Part shown: piece after piece, positions 23,161 to 34,145 of the stretch
How the letters are laid out: every line of letters starts with the position of its first letter
How positions within the stretch are numbered: position 1 is the stretch's first letter
Assembly (NCBI RefSeq): GCF_950023065.1
Contig: NC_088681.1
Span: forward strand, 70,652,836-70,716,835
Direction: 5' to 3'
Source of the DNA: Planococcus citri
Taxonomy: Eukaryota > Arthropoda > Insecta > Hemiptera > Pseudococcidae
DNA length: 64,000 nt
The notes under the pieces: model-generated
What the model saw: only the letters and a program-made list of their open reading frames with translations
Told to the model about the DNA's origin: nothing
The model's database searches: none
Made by a program: the position numbers and the translations under genes

Positions 23161-23810
23161 TATACTTTACTAATAAATAAAGCGTGTAATGTGTCGTAGG
23201 TACTAGTATTTTTTTTAATTTTTACACACACGTAATAATTCCGTTTTTATTAAGTAGGTATCAAGGGGTATTTCTAGTTTTTCCAACATTTCTGCTCGAA
23301 AATTGAACACCCCACAGATTCCGACTGAAACTGTTCGAATTGCAGTCAGAGTCTTTCACTTTTTTCTAAATAACTAAGTACAATGGTCTACCTTTGTGTA
23401 TACAGCTTTCGCAAGCAATTTAAAAAATCGTATTTCTAATTCAACTGTACGTTCCGACTGTAACGAGATAATTGGCTAAAAGCTTCTGGGATTGCGGTTG
23501 AATAAAAGCTGCACGTTAGCAAGCAGATGTGTACATTTACCTATTGGTAGTAGGTACTGTAAAGTTTTACAAGTCGATATCAATAGGTTTAGGTACCTAT
23601 ATAGATAGTTGGTAAAACTATAGCGTGTAGTTTGTTGGAGTCTTGGCGTTAAAATTGTAACAACTATCTTCGCTTTATATACTCGTACAATAGCAACGTG
23701 AAGTGAGAACTGCTGTAGCATTTATTAACTACTGGTAATTGTACATAAGTTGGCGAGAAGTAAAACTACTACCAATATAGTACGAAGTTCATCGACACGG
23801 GGCTAATTTC
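23161..23810. other. Stretch without a recognised gene
   Basis: AATAAATAAA lies just after the ribozyme-like motif (23173-23182). The rest is single-copy looking DNA with GGTACCTA-type motifs. The minus-strand frame at 23476-23721 has no recognisable feature. Confidence 0.4.
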
Positions 23811-23812
23811 TA

Positions 23813-24713
23813 GGGTAGAAGCAGGTAATATGGGGTTGCTAGTAATATGGGGTACCCGCTTTTTTCGTATTCTATGGGTGCTATCCAACAGGAAAAAATT
23901 TAAAGAGTGTTTTTAAATGATTCTAAGAAGATCTGATCAGACCTGGAGTCGATTGATCACGTGTACTCTTTTTTATTCGTAGGTGGTGACTTTTTCATTC
24001 AACCCCAAAACAGATATGTCAAGTTTTTTGAACATTTTCGCGAAAAATACATATTTTTTTGAAATTTCAAGTAGAGTGCCAAAAAGAGCCATGATTTTAC
24101 TATCTATTTCATACTTTACTTTTTCAGTGAGTCGTTTTTCTGAATTGAAAAAAAAATAGAACATTTTTAGTGTTAAAATTTTCACATGCTGGTAATATGG
24201 GGTACCTTGTTTTTTCGTAGACTTTTGACATATTCTGAACCAAAAATGCCTAAAAATGATCGAAAAGACTAACAAGTGTAAAAATGATGAATAAAAATCA
24301 TTTTTACTGTTTGTTTTATTCGTTTATTTTCATTTTTACAAATACTTCATGTTATCTCCCATTTTTTGGTGAATTTTCAACAACTTTTTCAAAAAATCAA
24401 AAAAATGGAAAAAATCACGGGAAACCATGTAAAAACTGAGAAAAAAATATTTTTTGGCTTTTTAAAAGTCATTTTGTTGTAGTTTTTATTGGTACCCCAT
24501 ATTACCTGCACTTTTTCAAAAACGTCGATTTTGAACTTTTTTTTTCAAAAAAAAATTAAAAATAGTAAAAATGGTTTTTAGTGGCCACAATTTTTATCAC
24601 AGATGGGTAAATGTTTGAATTTTCAAATGTCGCAAAAATTTTCATTTTTTAACAATTTCTCTCCATTCAGGAAGAGTTTGAACTTATGTACCCCATATTA
24701 CCTGCACTTACCC
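23813..24713. mobile_element. TA-flanked element carrying repeated GTAATATGGGGTACC motifs
   Basis: Left end GGGTAGAAGCAGGTAATATG and right end CATATTACCTGCACTTACCC are imperfect inverted copies, flanked by TA (23811-23812, 24714-24715). The GTAATATGGGGTACC motif occurs twice at the left end (23826, 23845), once inside (about 24190), and inverted at about 24490 and at the right end (about 24690). It is a non-autonomous, probably Tc1/mariner-type element of 901 bases. No transposase is encoded. Confidence 0.7.
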
Positions 24714-24715
24714 TA

Positions 24716-26010
24716 TACATAAATCACAAGATTGGTAAAGTAGGTAATTGAAATACTCGACGCGGTTTAATTATTATAGATGTACAATGGCACGACGACG
24801 AGCGACGACGGTTACCTACTGCAGCTGCAGCCAAAGCTCGTAGAGCGGAGTTTCACATTTCAGTAAATTTTCACCAGGTACTAAGTATCCGGAACTTGGT
24901 TTTACTTAACTCGGTTAATTATATCGCGTGGCGTGGAAATTGAAACCGACTACCGAGTGCTAATAATGGCGAAATTTCACAGCTGCAGTGCACTGACGAG
25001 CTTCTGAAAACTTATTAAATCATCCAACGAGCACCGAGCACCGAGCGGCGAAAATTTTCGCTTGCCAGTTGCCATTCATCATCGAAGCGACGCGACGAGT
25101 CGTTTATGAAATTTCCAAATACCAGTACCACCTACTCGTCCTACCTATAGCTATATTATAGCTCATAGCTCTCGTGATATTCGTGCGTATAAAAGTTAAG
25201 CAGAATTTTTCGAATCGATTTTACATTTGCCCAAAACCAAGTGAACGTTGATTTACTCGAGCTACGAGGAACTTGCGCCTCCGTCTCCGCCGTTTCTTCG
25301 TTTCTTCCTTCTTGTCTGCAATATTACCTTATACCTACGAGTACGAGCCAGATATATAATTTGCAATTGTCATTCGCTTCTCCATGCTATGCGAATACTC
25401 GCGAGAGTAATCAACTTACTGTTAAACGTAACGTAGGTATCTATCTAAGTATGCATAATTTTCTCGTACATACTCGTATAATAATATCGGGTACGATATA
25501 CATAATATGAGAAACGTGCGACGAGCAAATACCTCCTCATTTTAGTTGGCTTCTTTTCAGCGCATCGAAGCAATTATTTTCTCATCTCCCACGTATATAT
25601 GTAGTTCACTTTCCTACCCACTTGCGACAATTTACCTAACAATACACATTCAGGTACCTACACGTTGATTCGAATTAATTTTTAAAAAACATTTCAGGAA
25701 ATCGACTATTACTGAAATTTACATATCGTGTCAACTCGATATTGCTTGTAAATGAGTTTGAAACATGCCACATTGAAATTTTCACTGGTTTTTGCGCAAT
25801 AACCAAATTATTCTGTATTAAAAAATATTTTCGAGCATTTACTGGTCGCGGTACATCACAAAAGAGCAATAGAACCTCCCCCCCCCCATCGGTCAGTAAA
25901 CCTCTCTGTGGTCAAAAACACAAAAAGCTACACTTGAAAAATTATTGAGCAAAAACTGTTTAAAATTTCAACAAAATAAGGCTAAGATGAAATGAAACCC
26001 GGTTAATCCT
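24716..26010. other. Unique stretch, gene-flank-like composition
   Basis: 24780-25560 is richer in CpG (ACGACGACGAGCG, GCACCGAGCGGCG) than the transposon-rich parts and contains GTATAAAAG near 25189. Two overlapping plus-strand frames (25241-25510 and 25248-25436) follow, neither recognisable. It could be a promoter and 5' untranslated region, but this is a guess. Confidence 0.3.
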
Positions 26011-26011
26011 C

Positions 26012-26049
26012 CCCCTTCCCTTCCCTTCCCTTCCCTTCCCTTCCCTTCC
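26012..26049. repeat. (TTCCC)n microsatellite
   Basis: About seven tandem TTCCC units, with strongly biased strand composition. Confidence 0.95.
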
Positions 26050-26089
26050 ATTTAATTATTAAGCGTGAAAATAATCATTAAAAATCATC

Positions 26090-26700
26090 AAAATTAATGA
26101 ATCATAATTTGGCAAAATTTATGAAAAATTTTCTAAAATGTCGTAAATACGCAGGAATGGAAAATTGAAACTTTGAACTTGAACCTTGAAGCTGGCAAAA
26201 ACCAAAAAAATTATGAAAAAGTGTATCAAAGTGTGTCAAAAACACGTTAAAATGATGTTAAGAACATTCAAAAAAGCCTTAAAATCTCAGGAAATCATCA
26301 AATAGTAATAAAAACTTTGAGAAATTTGCCAATATATGGATGAAAAATTGTTGAAAGCGTGTTAAAATGTTGAAAAAAAGAATACCTACTGAAATCACTA
26401 AATAAGAGAACAAATTAATGTGCCAAAAAGTGTACGGAAAATTGTGAAAAATGTGCTAAAATGATATAAAATTACGAAAAAAAATCATTGAAAATCGTAG
26501 TTTCGTAAGTACTCATGTATGCAGTCTGAATTGAAAGTGAAAAAAAAAAACAAAAATTGAAAACTGAAACCTAAAACCGAAAATTTGAACTCAAACTGAA
26601 AAAGTGGAAAATTGGAACTTAAACTGAAAATTAAGGAAAATCCTTCAATTGAAACCGAGAACTAAATTATTACTCAATCAATTTTCAGTTTTTCACCTTA
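26090..26700. repeat. Degenerate A-rich tract (AAAATGATG and GAAAATTGAAA units)
   Basis: Loose repetition of GTTAAAATGATG, GTGTATCAAAG, and further right ACTGAAAATT and GAAACTGAAAA. The first part matches 1370-1640 in style. No gene is seen. Confidence 0.45.
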
Positions 26701-27590
26701 CCTGCAAATAATTAGGTATGTTAAAATTAATGAGAAAAAAATAAAAATTCATCTACTTTCAATGCCACTTTGTTTCAATTGTTTTCAAATCATTTTGAAA
26801 AACTTTCATAGCTTTTATGCAACTTTTACTAAATTTTGACAAATTTTCCCAAAACTTTATTTGTTTGGCTCTATGCATAATTTTAACGTTTCTTAACCAC
26901 GTTCATGGTTTTTTTTTGTGAATTCTACAAAATCCCGATGAAAGTTCCTATAGGCAGATAATTATGGTCGAGCGGCCCCCAGGACCTTCGGAGTTGAAAC
27001 TTATGTGATGTATAGGTACCTTCGAGATAAGTATTTTCCCCAAGTTTTGGACCTCAACTCTGAGTGGTTCTTGAGTAATTCCTCAAAAATCGAAAATCGT
27101 TTTCAATTTTTGTCTCAGGATCGACTCGGCCGATTTTTTTCAAACTTGAACCAAAGTGTACGTATGCATATTAAGGGCTTTTCCCAAAAAAATCAACAGC
27201 CCCCTCCCCCCACTTTTTCCCTCCAAAATTTCGATTCAATTTTTTGAGGTCCCCCATACTTCCCGAGGCCTTTTGGCACACTTTTTGAAAAATATTTTTT
27301 AGATGCAGTATTGATCCTAGAACAACATTATATCTTACCCAAAACTGTACCTCTGGTGCGCCATAGTCAAATTCGACCAAAACCAACACCCCCTCACCTG
27401 TAATAATGTTAATATGATATGATAGTTACCTAAGCCACTGTCATTGAAGTAATTTCTGGAGTATTGTTTATAATGTTGTAATTTTTAAATGAAAATGATG
27501 TTTTTGAGAGTCGTTATTCACAAATTCCGATTTAGGGGCAGCGAAGCACCCCCTCCCCCAAATTTGGGCGAAACATTCAAAAAGAAACCT
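26701..27590. other. Repeat-like stretch, no gene
   Basis: Contains C-rich patches (CCCCCTCCCCCCAC at about 27200) and phrases typical of decayed elements. The 80-codon frame at 27005-27247 (plus) has no recognisable domain. Confidence 0.35.
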
Positions 27591-27593
27591 GGG

Positions 27594-27955
27594 GCATGTG
27601 ACATATCGAATTATATGTTTTTGGTAACGGTGAACACGAATATGACATCCGATTTCTGATTGGACCCCACCCACAGCCTCCAACACCTCCTCAAGTGAGG
27701 TAAAAATTCAAAAAAGGGGTTCGTTCGTGCAGCACATGAAATAGTATGTTTTTGGCGACGCTGAAACCGAATATGACGTCAGATTTTCGATTGGACTGGA
27801 CCCCATCCATGGCCTCTTAAAATGTTTTTGGACAATTACCCATGGGAGAAGGTTCTGGGAGCTATGGGTGACGTCAATTTGAAAAACTAAGGCTATATTC
27901 GTGCTCAGCGATATCGAAAACATACTACCTATTTCATGTGTCACCCGAATGAAAC
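27594..27955. repeat. Three copies of a CACATGAAATA...GAATATGACGTC motif, two direct and one inverted
   Basis: Direct copies occur at about 27594-27680 and 27733-27812 (ATGTTTTTGG, then GAACACGAATATGACATC or GAAACCGAATATGACGTC). An inverted copy lies at about 27870-27955 (GACGTCAATTTG...CATACTACCTATTTCATGTG). The second and third form a foldback. A stray partial copy is at about 9000. No terminal duplication was identified. Confidence 0.55.
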
Positions 27956-28086
27956 CATTTTTTTAAGGTTACTCCCTTTGGGAAAGAGGGATATTAAGTT
28001 TTCACAGAAAATTCAAAAATTGTTGGAGATTCTAGAATGGCCTAAAACTAATGGAAATTAGCCTTAAAACTACGAGTAAGTATAAT

Positions 28087-30137
28087 AGTCCGGCATATGA
28101 CAATAGGAGTAATTGCACCCCCCCCCCGCCGATCCTCCGGGACAACATTTTTCTTAAAGGGGACATCCTAAGGAACATTTTAATGCAAAGTTGCCAAAAA
28201 AAAAGTTGGCCTTACTTACAAAATGGCGGCCATTTTGATTGACAGGTCAGCCGAAATCGCAGATTTTGCGTTTTAACATAGGACTTGCACGAACTTTTTC
28301 AAACTTTACAAAGGTAGATCGAAAGATCATGCAAAAATTTATCACCTGTCCAAATTTCAAGTGCTAAAGTGCGTTTTTCGATTTTTGGTGAATTTTTGAA
28401 AATCGAATTTAGGCCAAAAATGAGGGAAAAAATCAAAATTTTACCAAATTGACCAAGAAAGCTGAAATTTGGGATATACCCTATTTTCGACATGCCAAAT
28501 CGACTGGAAACGGTTTCAACCCGTTTTGAGCAGTTCTGGAGCCTCCAGCAGATTTTTGAAACTCGAAATTCCCACAAAATTCCATCAAATTGGAGTTGTA
28601 AAGCTAAAATTCATTCTAAAAACTAGTTTCAATACGCTACGAAGTACTGCAGGTGAATTTCAAGTTGTTTTGGAGCCTCCAGCTCCCTTTTGAAAATTCC
28701 TAAAGCCTCCAGCAGATTTTTGAAACTTTAAATTTTCACAAAATTTCATCAAATAGAGATGGAAAGCTGACATTTACTCTACACTCCAATTTTAACACCC
28801 TCTGAAAACGACTTCTGGTGGATTTCAAGTCATTTTAGAGCCTTCAACGACTTTTTTGAAAATTACTGGAGCCTCCAGTAGATTTTTGAAACTTGAAATT
28901 TCCCCAAAATGTTATCAAACCAAGATGGAGAGTCGAAATTCATTCTGCACACTAATTTCAATACGCTACGAAGTTGACTGCTGGTGAATTTCAAGTCTTT
29001 TTGGAGCCTCCAGCAACTTTTTGAAAGGTTGTATGACGTTTTTTTGGAAAATTGAAATTTCCTAAAAGTAGTTGGAAGCTTCAAAACCATTTGAAACCAC
29101 CATGTAGTCTGCGAAGTAAATTTCAGCTTGCAAACTCCATTTGATAAATTAATGTTGGGGAAATTTCAAGTTTCAAAAATCTACTGGAGGCTCCAGTAAT
29201 TTTCAAAAAAGTCGCTGGAGGCCCTAAAATGACTTGAACCCACCTGAAATCGTCTTCAGAGGGTGTTAACATAGAAGTGTGGAATAAATTTCAGCTTTCC
29301 ATCTCCATTTGATGAAATTTTGTGAAAATTTAAAGTTCCAAAAATCTGCTAGAGGCTCCAGTAATTTTCAAAAAAAGTCGCTGGTGGCCCTAAAATTACT
29401 TGAACCCACCTAAAGTCGTCTTCCGAGGGTGTTAAAATTGGAGTGTAGAGTAAATGTCAGCTTTCCATCTCTATTTGATGAAATTTTGTGAAAATTTAAA
29501 GTTTCAAAAATCTGCTGGAGGCTTTAGGAATTTTCAAAAAGGAGCTACAGGCTCCAAAACAACTTGAAATTCACCTGCAGTACTTCGTAGCGTATTGAAA
29601 CTAGTTTTTAGAATGAATTTTAGCTTTACAACTCCAATTTGATGGAATTTTGTGGGAATTTCGAGTTTCAAAAATCTGCTGGAGGCTCCAGAACTGCTCA
29701 AAACGGGTTGAAACCGTTTCCAGTCGATTTGGCATGTCGTAAATAGGGTATATCCCAAATTTCAGCTTTCTTGGTCAATTTGGTAAAATTTTGATTTTTT
29801 CCCTCATTTTTGGCCTAAATTCGATTTTCAAAAATTCACCAAAAATCGAAAAACGCACTTTAGCACTTGAAATTTGGACAGGTGATAAATTTTTGCATGA
29901 TCTTTCGATCTACCTTTGTAAAGTTTGAAAAAGTTCGAGCAAGTCCTATGTTAAAACGCAAAATCTGCGATTTCGGCTGACCTGTCAATCAAAATGGCCG
30001 CCATTTTGTAAGTAAGGCCAACTTTTTTTTTGGCAACTTTGCATTAAAATGTTCCTTAGGATGTCCCCTTTAAGAAAAATGTTGTCCCGGAGGATCGGCG
30101 GGGGGGTGCAATTACTCCTATTGTCATATGCCGGACT
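28087..30137. mobile_element. AGTCCGG-family foldback element, complete copy
   Basis: The element starts AGTCCGGCATATGACAATAG and ends with the inverse, flanked by the 5-bp duplication ATAAT (28082-28086, 30138-30142). The outer 600 bases of the arms are near-identical inverted copies. The interior consists of diverged modules of about 160 bases: 'CAGCTTTCCAACTCCATTTG', 'AAATTTCAAGTTTC', CTGGAGGCTCCAG, then 'CACCTGCAGTACTTCG'. The termini carry C- or G-runs next to CCGATCCTCC. There is no transposase frame. Short frames repeated at 28469-28693 and 29534-29758 follow the arms. The superfamily is not known to me. Confidence 0.9.
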
Positions 30138-30142
30138 ATAAT

Positions 30143-30737
30143 ATCAACTCTCACGAATTAAATTTCAACATTACTGGACATTTTGGAGCCTCCGCTACGA
30201 TTGTCGATTTGTCCAGAATTTCAAAATTTCTCCAGTAATTTTCAACGTAGAAATGGCGATACGAAACAAAAATACGAAGCATCGAGGGAGCCAGATTCAA
30301 GGTTGGTTTAAAAATCGAAAAGTCGAACGTTTGAATAAAAAATGCGTGAAGTAGGCGAAAAAGTACGCCTTAGAATGACATCTCGTTTAGACGAAGGTTA
30401 AGTACAGGCCAGCAGATACACTACACTCGCATAGATACGATAGAAAGGTAGGTAATAGGTATGTATACGTATAGGCATTCCAAGGTGGTGAGCTCGGGTA
30501 CTTATACGAGTAGATAAGGTGGTAAATGTCTAGGCTGACTTATAACATATCCAGCTACCTACACAGCTCCGTATCGGGTACCGGGTTGGGTCGCATTAAA
30601 ATGTGATTACGACGACGACGGCCGGCGTATACGTACCTTTCTCATTTTGATATATGTATTGCATTTTCGCAGCTACGAAATGGAAAATGTCGAAGCAGAC
30701 GCTTTGAAAAATATGAGAAATTTTTACATTATTAGAT
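30143..30737. other. Spacer between two AGTCCGG elements
   Basis: 30160-30260 holds a weak family relic (GGAGCCTCCGCTACGATTG). The rest is unique sequence with GTAGGTA and TACGAGTA motifs. No gene is supported. Confidence 0.4.
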
Positions 30738-30742
30738 ATTAT

Positions 30743-31530
30743 AGTCCGGCATATGCCAATATAGGAATAATTGCATTCTCCCCCCTCCCCCCGGATCCTC
30801 CGAGACGGGGACATTTTTTAAAAAAGGGATATCCTAAAGAACATTTTAAAGCAAAAATGGTGGCCATTTTGATTGATAGATCAGCCGAAATCGCAGATTT
30901 TGTTCAGTGTGATGAAGATTTTGAAGAAATTTCAAGTTTCAAAAATCTGTCAGAGGCTCCCAGAATTTTCAAAAAGTTGCTGGAGGCTCCAAAAAAAACT
31001 TACAACTCATCAGCAGTCGACGTAATAGCGTGCGTAAGTTGGAGTGCAGCGTAAATTTCGGATTTCCAACTTCATTTGATGAAATTTTATGAAAATTTCA
31101 AGTTTCAAAAATCTGCTGGAGGCTCTATCAGAACTGCTCAAAACGGTTTGAAACCGCGTTTTCAATCGATTAAGCAGGTCGAAAATCGAGTATATCCCAA
31201 ATTTCAGCTTTCTAGGTCAATTTTATAGAATTTTGTTTGTTTTTAGCATTTCTTGGTCTAAATTTGATTTTTTTAAAATTGACCAAAAATCGAAAAATAC
31301 ACTTCAGCGCATGAAATTTTGTCTGGTGATGAATTTTTGTTTGCTCTTTCGATCTAGCTCAGTCCAGTTCAAAAAATTTCGTGCAAATTGCCACCATTTT
31401 GTTAGTAAAACCAATTCTTTTTTTGGTAAGTTTGCTTTAAAATGTTCCTTAGAATGTACCCTTTAAGAAAAAAGTTGTTCAAGAGGATCGGTGATGAGTG
31501 GGAATTATTCCTATTGGCATAGGCCGGACT
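30743..31530. mobile_element. AGTCCGG-family foldback element, shorter copy
   Basis: It begins AGTCCGGCATATGCCAAT and ends ATTGGCATAGGCCGGACT, flanked by ATTAT at 30738-30742 and 31531-31535. Only one set of inner modules remains, so it is an internally deleted relative (788 bases) of 28087-30137. CCCCCCTCCCCCC follows the left end. The 135-codon frame at 30647-31054 crosses the boundary and is not a gene. Confidence 0.9.
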
Positions 31531-31824
31531 ATTATTCCTATAGCTGCTGGCAGCCAACGCCATCGCCACTGCAGGCTGCAGACTGCAGCTGCTGCGAGAT
31601 AAAAGGTTTAATACGCGAAAATGTGGCAGTTGGGTGAAAGCGCAAAGACGTCATACTCGTACTCGCTGCGAAGATTATTAATTCAGTAAACGTCGACGAC
31701 GTCGTTGGATAATAACGAAAGCTTTTTTTCACCTAATAGGTAGTTAGGTGAGAGAGAAGTAAGTACGTAAAATGAAACAGGGCAGGGTAGGAACAAGTGG
31801 TGCACGCTGCGTCCTGTCGCGTCG

Positions 31825-32951
31825 CACAGTGGTCCGAAATGAAGAAGTAGCGGCCAAAAATCAAATTTTAAAGCAAAATCCGTAAAATTTCGGATATGGG
31901 TTTTTTTTTGGTCGCTGAAGTCGATTTTGGCATTTATTTTACCCCTAATCTCAAAATGGGCCCTCAGAGGGGGACAGGGGTGGTGCAAAATCGATGCAAA
32001 ATCGAATTTCAGAGCAAAATTCGTAAAATTTTGGATATGGGGGTTTTTTAGGTCGCTGAAGTCGATTTTGGCATTTATTTCACCCCTAACCTCAAAATGA
32101 ACCCTCAAAGGAGGGAGGGAGCGGTGCAAAACATGAAATTTTGATTAATTCGAGGTGGGCATTGAAATAATGTATTTTTTTTAGATCGCTATAGGATATG
32201 GGGGTTTTTTAGGTCGCTGAAGTCGATTTTGGCATTTATTTTACCCCCAACCTCAAAACGAGCCCTCAAAGGGGGGAGGGGGTGGTCTAAAACATGAAAT
32301 TTTGAAAAATTCGTGATGGTATCGAAATATGTTTTTTTTGGGTGACTAAAGTCAATTTTAGTATTCATATTCCCGTAGTAATTTTTTACTTGAAAATGTT
32401 TTTAAAAAAATAAGAAAAACAGCATTTATGCAACTTTACATAGCAATTTTTTCAAATGGGGCAGGTTGGGGCAGCCAATTTTTCAGGGATGTTTTTCTTT
32501 ACATGCCATAGTACCCCAGGGATGTGATATTTCACCTTGAGCTAGCTTGGGTTTTTTTTAAAAAAAACTTTTACCTTAAAAATAGCAAAAAAAATGAGTT
32601 TTTTGTGACGAGCATGCTAGAAACCAAAATATTTTTGAAAAAATGGAATCAACGATTTTTATACTCAAAAATGTCCATATTTTGATATAAACCCATAAAG
32701 TTTTGAAAAAAATTAAAATTGACATGTTTTACAGCATTTTGAAGTTAGCAGTTTTTTTGACTATTTTGAGGTACCTCAATTCATTCATTTCTGTAGGCAA
32801 GCAAAATAATGGAAAAGTGTTTGAAATCACAGAAAGGGACGTGGAATATAATGTAGAAAACCACTACATATTCGTAATCAACTTTCGAGACTTGTTCAAT
32901 CTGAGGATTTTTTGAATTTTGGCCGCTACTTCTTCATTTCGGACCACTGTG
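31825..32951. mobile_element. Transib-like non-autonomous element (CACAGTG ends, CGTCG duplication)
   Basis: The left end CACAGTGGTCCGAAATGAAG continues as inverted match for about 35-40 bases (to GCGGCCAAAA), and the right end is its reverse complement (32912-32951). The flanks are CGTCG at 31820-31824 and 32952-32956. Transib elements have CACWRTG-type ends and 5-bp GC-rich duplications, and the first seven bases equal the V(D)J recombination heptamer. Inside, about 31886-32300, are three diverged tandem copies of a paragraph with GGTCGCTGAAGTCGATTTTG. The 148-codon minus frame at 31683-32129 comes from this tandem and is not a gene. No transposase is present. Confidence 0.8.
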
Positions 32952-32956
32952 CGTCG

Positions 32957-33799
32957 CCTCGCCTCCTTGCCTGTTTACTTCTTCATTATACGTAGGTAGG
33001 TACACGTAAAATGATAATATTTGTTTTCGTCTCTTCTTGCGCCATGCCATGCTATGCTGGTGCAAAAGAAACTCGATACAGATCTCAAAGGGTGGACGTG
33101 GATGCGGACGGACGGTTCGACAAAAAGCGCTCACCCTTAATGACACTTTTAATATGAATGGTTATTCTATTTGCGAGCTTTCGAGTCGACCCTGCTGTAC
33201 CATTTGACTGTTTCTGTGGCTATACCTTTTTCACGTCATCTCGAATGCACCACACACTCGCAGTTGTTTACCCATAACCGGTATAAGTACTCGTATATCG
33301 CAAGTGTCTTCAAAAAACCTGACTGTTCTTTTGACTGGCGCAGTCGCCACCATTGCCACTGTCGTTCTTTCCATAATTACCAACCACGTACTCGTAGGTC
33401 GATCTCGATTATTGTCGTCGTTATAAATGGCATGGTATGGCATGGCAGCGAGATGCGGATTTCGAGCCGATAATAAAAACACCGGTCGCCTTTTATTACG
33501 ATAGCACACGTTGCGTCTTTGAGAGAGCCTTTGCTTTTGCACTCGGCTTAGGCACCCACACCTCTATTTACCTTTTTAATCGCTCTCGTTATTATACGAC
33601 GAGTATCTCGTTACGACGAGAGTTTTGTTTTTCGGCTTCGTAAAGCGCGTCAAAATAGTCGATTTTTTTTCCTCGTCCAACGCCGAGTCACGTTACGTCG
33701 TTATATCGAAGTCGTTCGATAGTTAATTAATTGCTCGGAAATATCTAAAATGCGACCCAATAAAATTAACTTTTTACGAGAGGCTGTAAATTCACTCGT
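32957..33799. other. Unique stretch without a recognised gene
   Basis: Balanced, CpG-containing sequence with TACGAGTA-type motifs. Frames on both strands of about 100 codons (33171-33473 plus, 33231-33542 minus) overlap each other and show no domain. This may be the flank of the exon-like ORF at 33800. Confidence 0.4.
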
Positions 33800-34145
33800 C
33801 TACTTTATGCAGAGCTTATCGTAATTCGGCGCTGGCGGTGGAGGTGCGTTTTGTATTATTTTCCTGCTTCTAGAGCTGTTCACTTGAAACGAATCATTAT
33901 TCGCAATCACGAGTAGGTATATAAAGCTACAAGTTTTTAAAGCCATTTCTTTGTACTTCCTGCTGAGCTTCTTCAAATTGTCCCAAAGTTGATATATATT
34001 TCCTAATGGAGAAAGTACACTGTCATATTCGACGTGTTTAGCTCCAATTTCAACACGAGTCAGATTTTTAGAAACGCCATTTTCCAAAAACTGTAAGCAA
34101 TCAAATAAAAATCCAGCCAGACCACGTTTCTTCCCCACAGACGAA
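33800..34145 (-). CDS. Possible coding exon, product not recognised
   Basis: The minus-strand frame runs from an acceptor-like CTGTATACAG (AG at 34146-34147) to a TAA/TAG-type stop at 33800-33802, about 114 codons. The first two thirds look protein-like rather than repetitive: KKRGLAGFLFDCLQFLENG, then RVEIGAKHVEYD, then IYQLWDNLKKLSRKYKEMA. The last phrase recalls the third helix of Myb/SANT-like DNA-binding domains, but the rest does not fit that family well. A proline-rich end (APPPPAPNYDKL) follows. A donor-like GTAGCT after ALKT (about 33925) could end the exon earlier, because the next residues are encoded by GTACCTACTCG-like filler. No partner exon was identified. It could be a chance ORF. 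Confidence 0.3.

Noticed and set aside
31683..32129. 148-codon minus-strand ORF
   Set aside because: Produced by tandem copies inside the Transib-like element and crossing its end; the protein repeats with the DNA.
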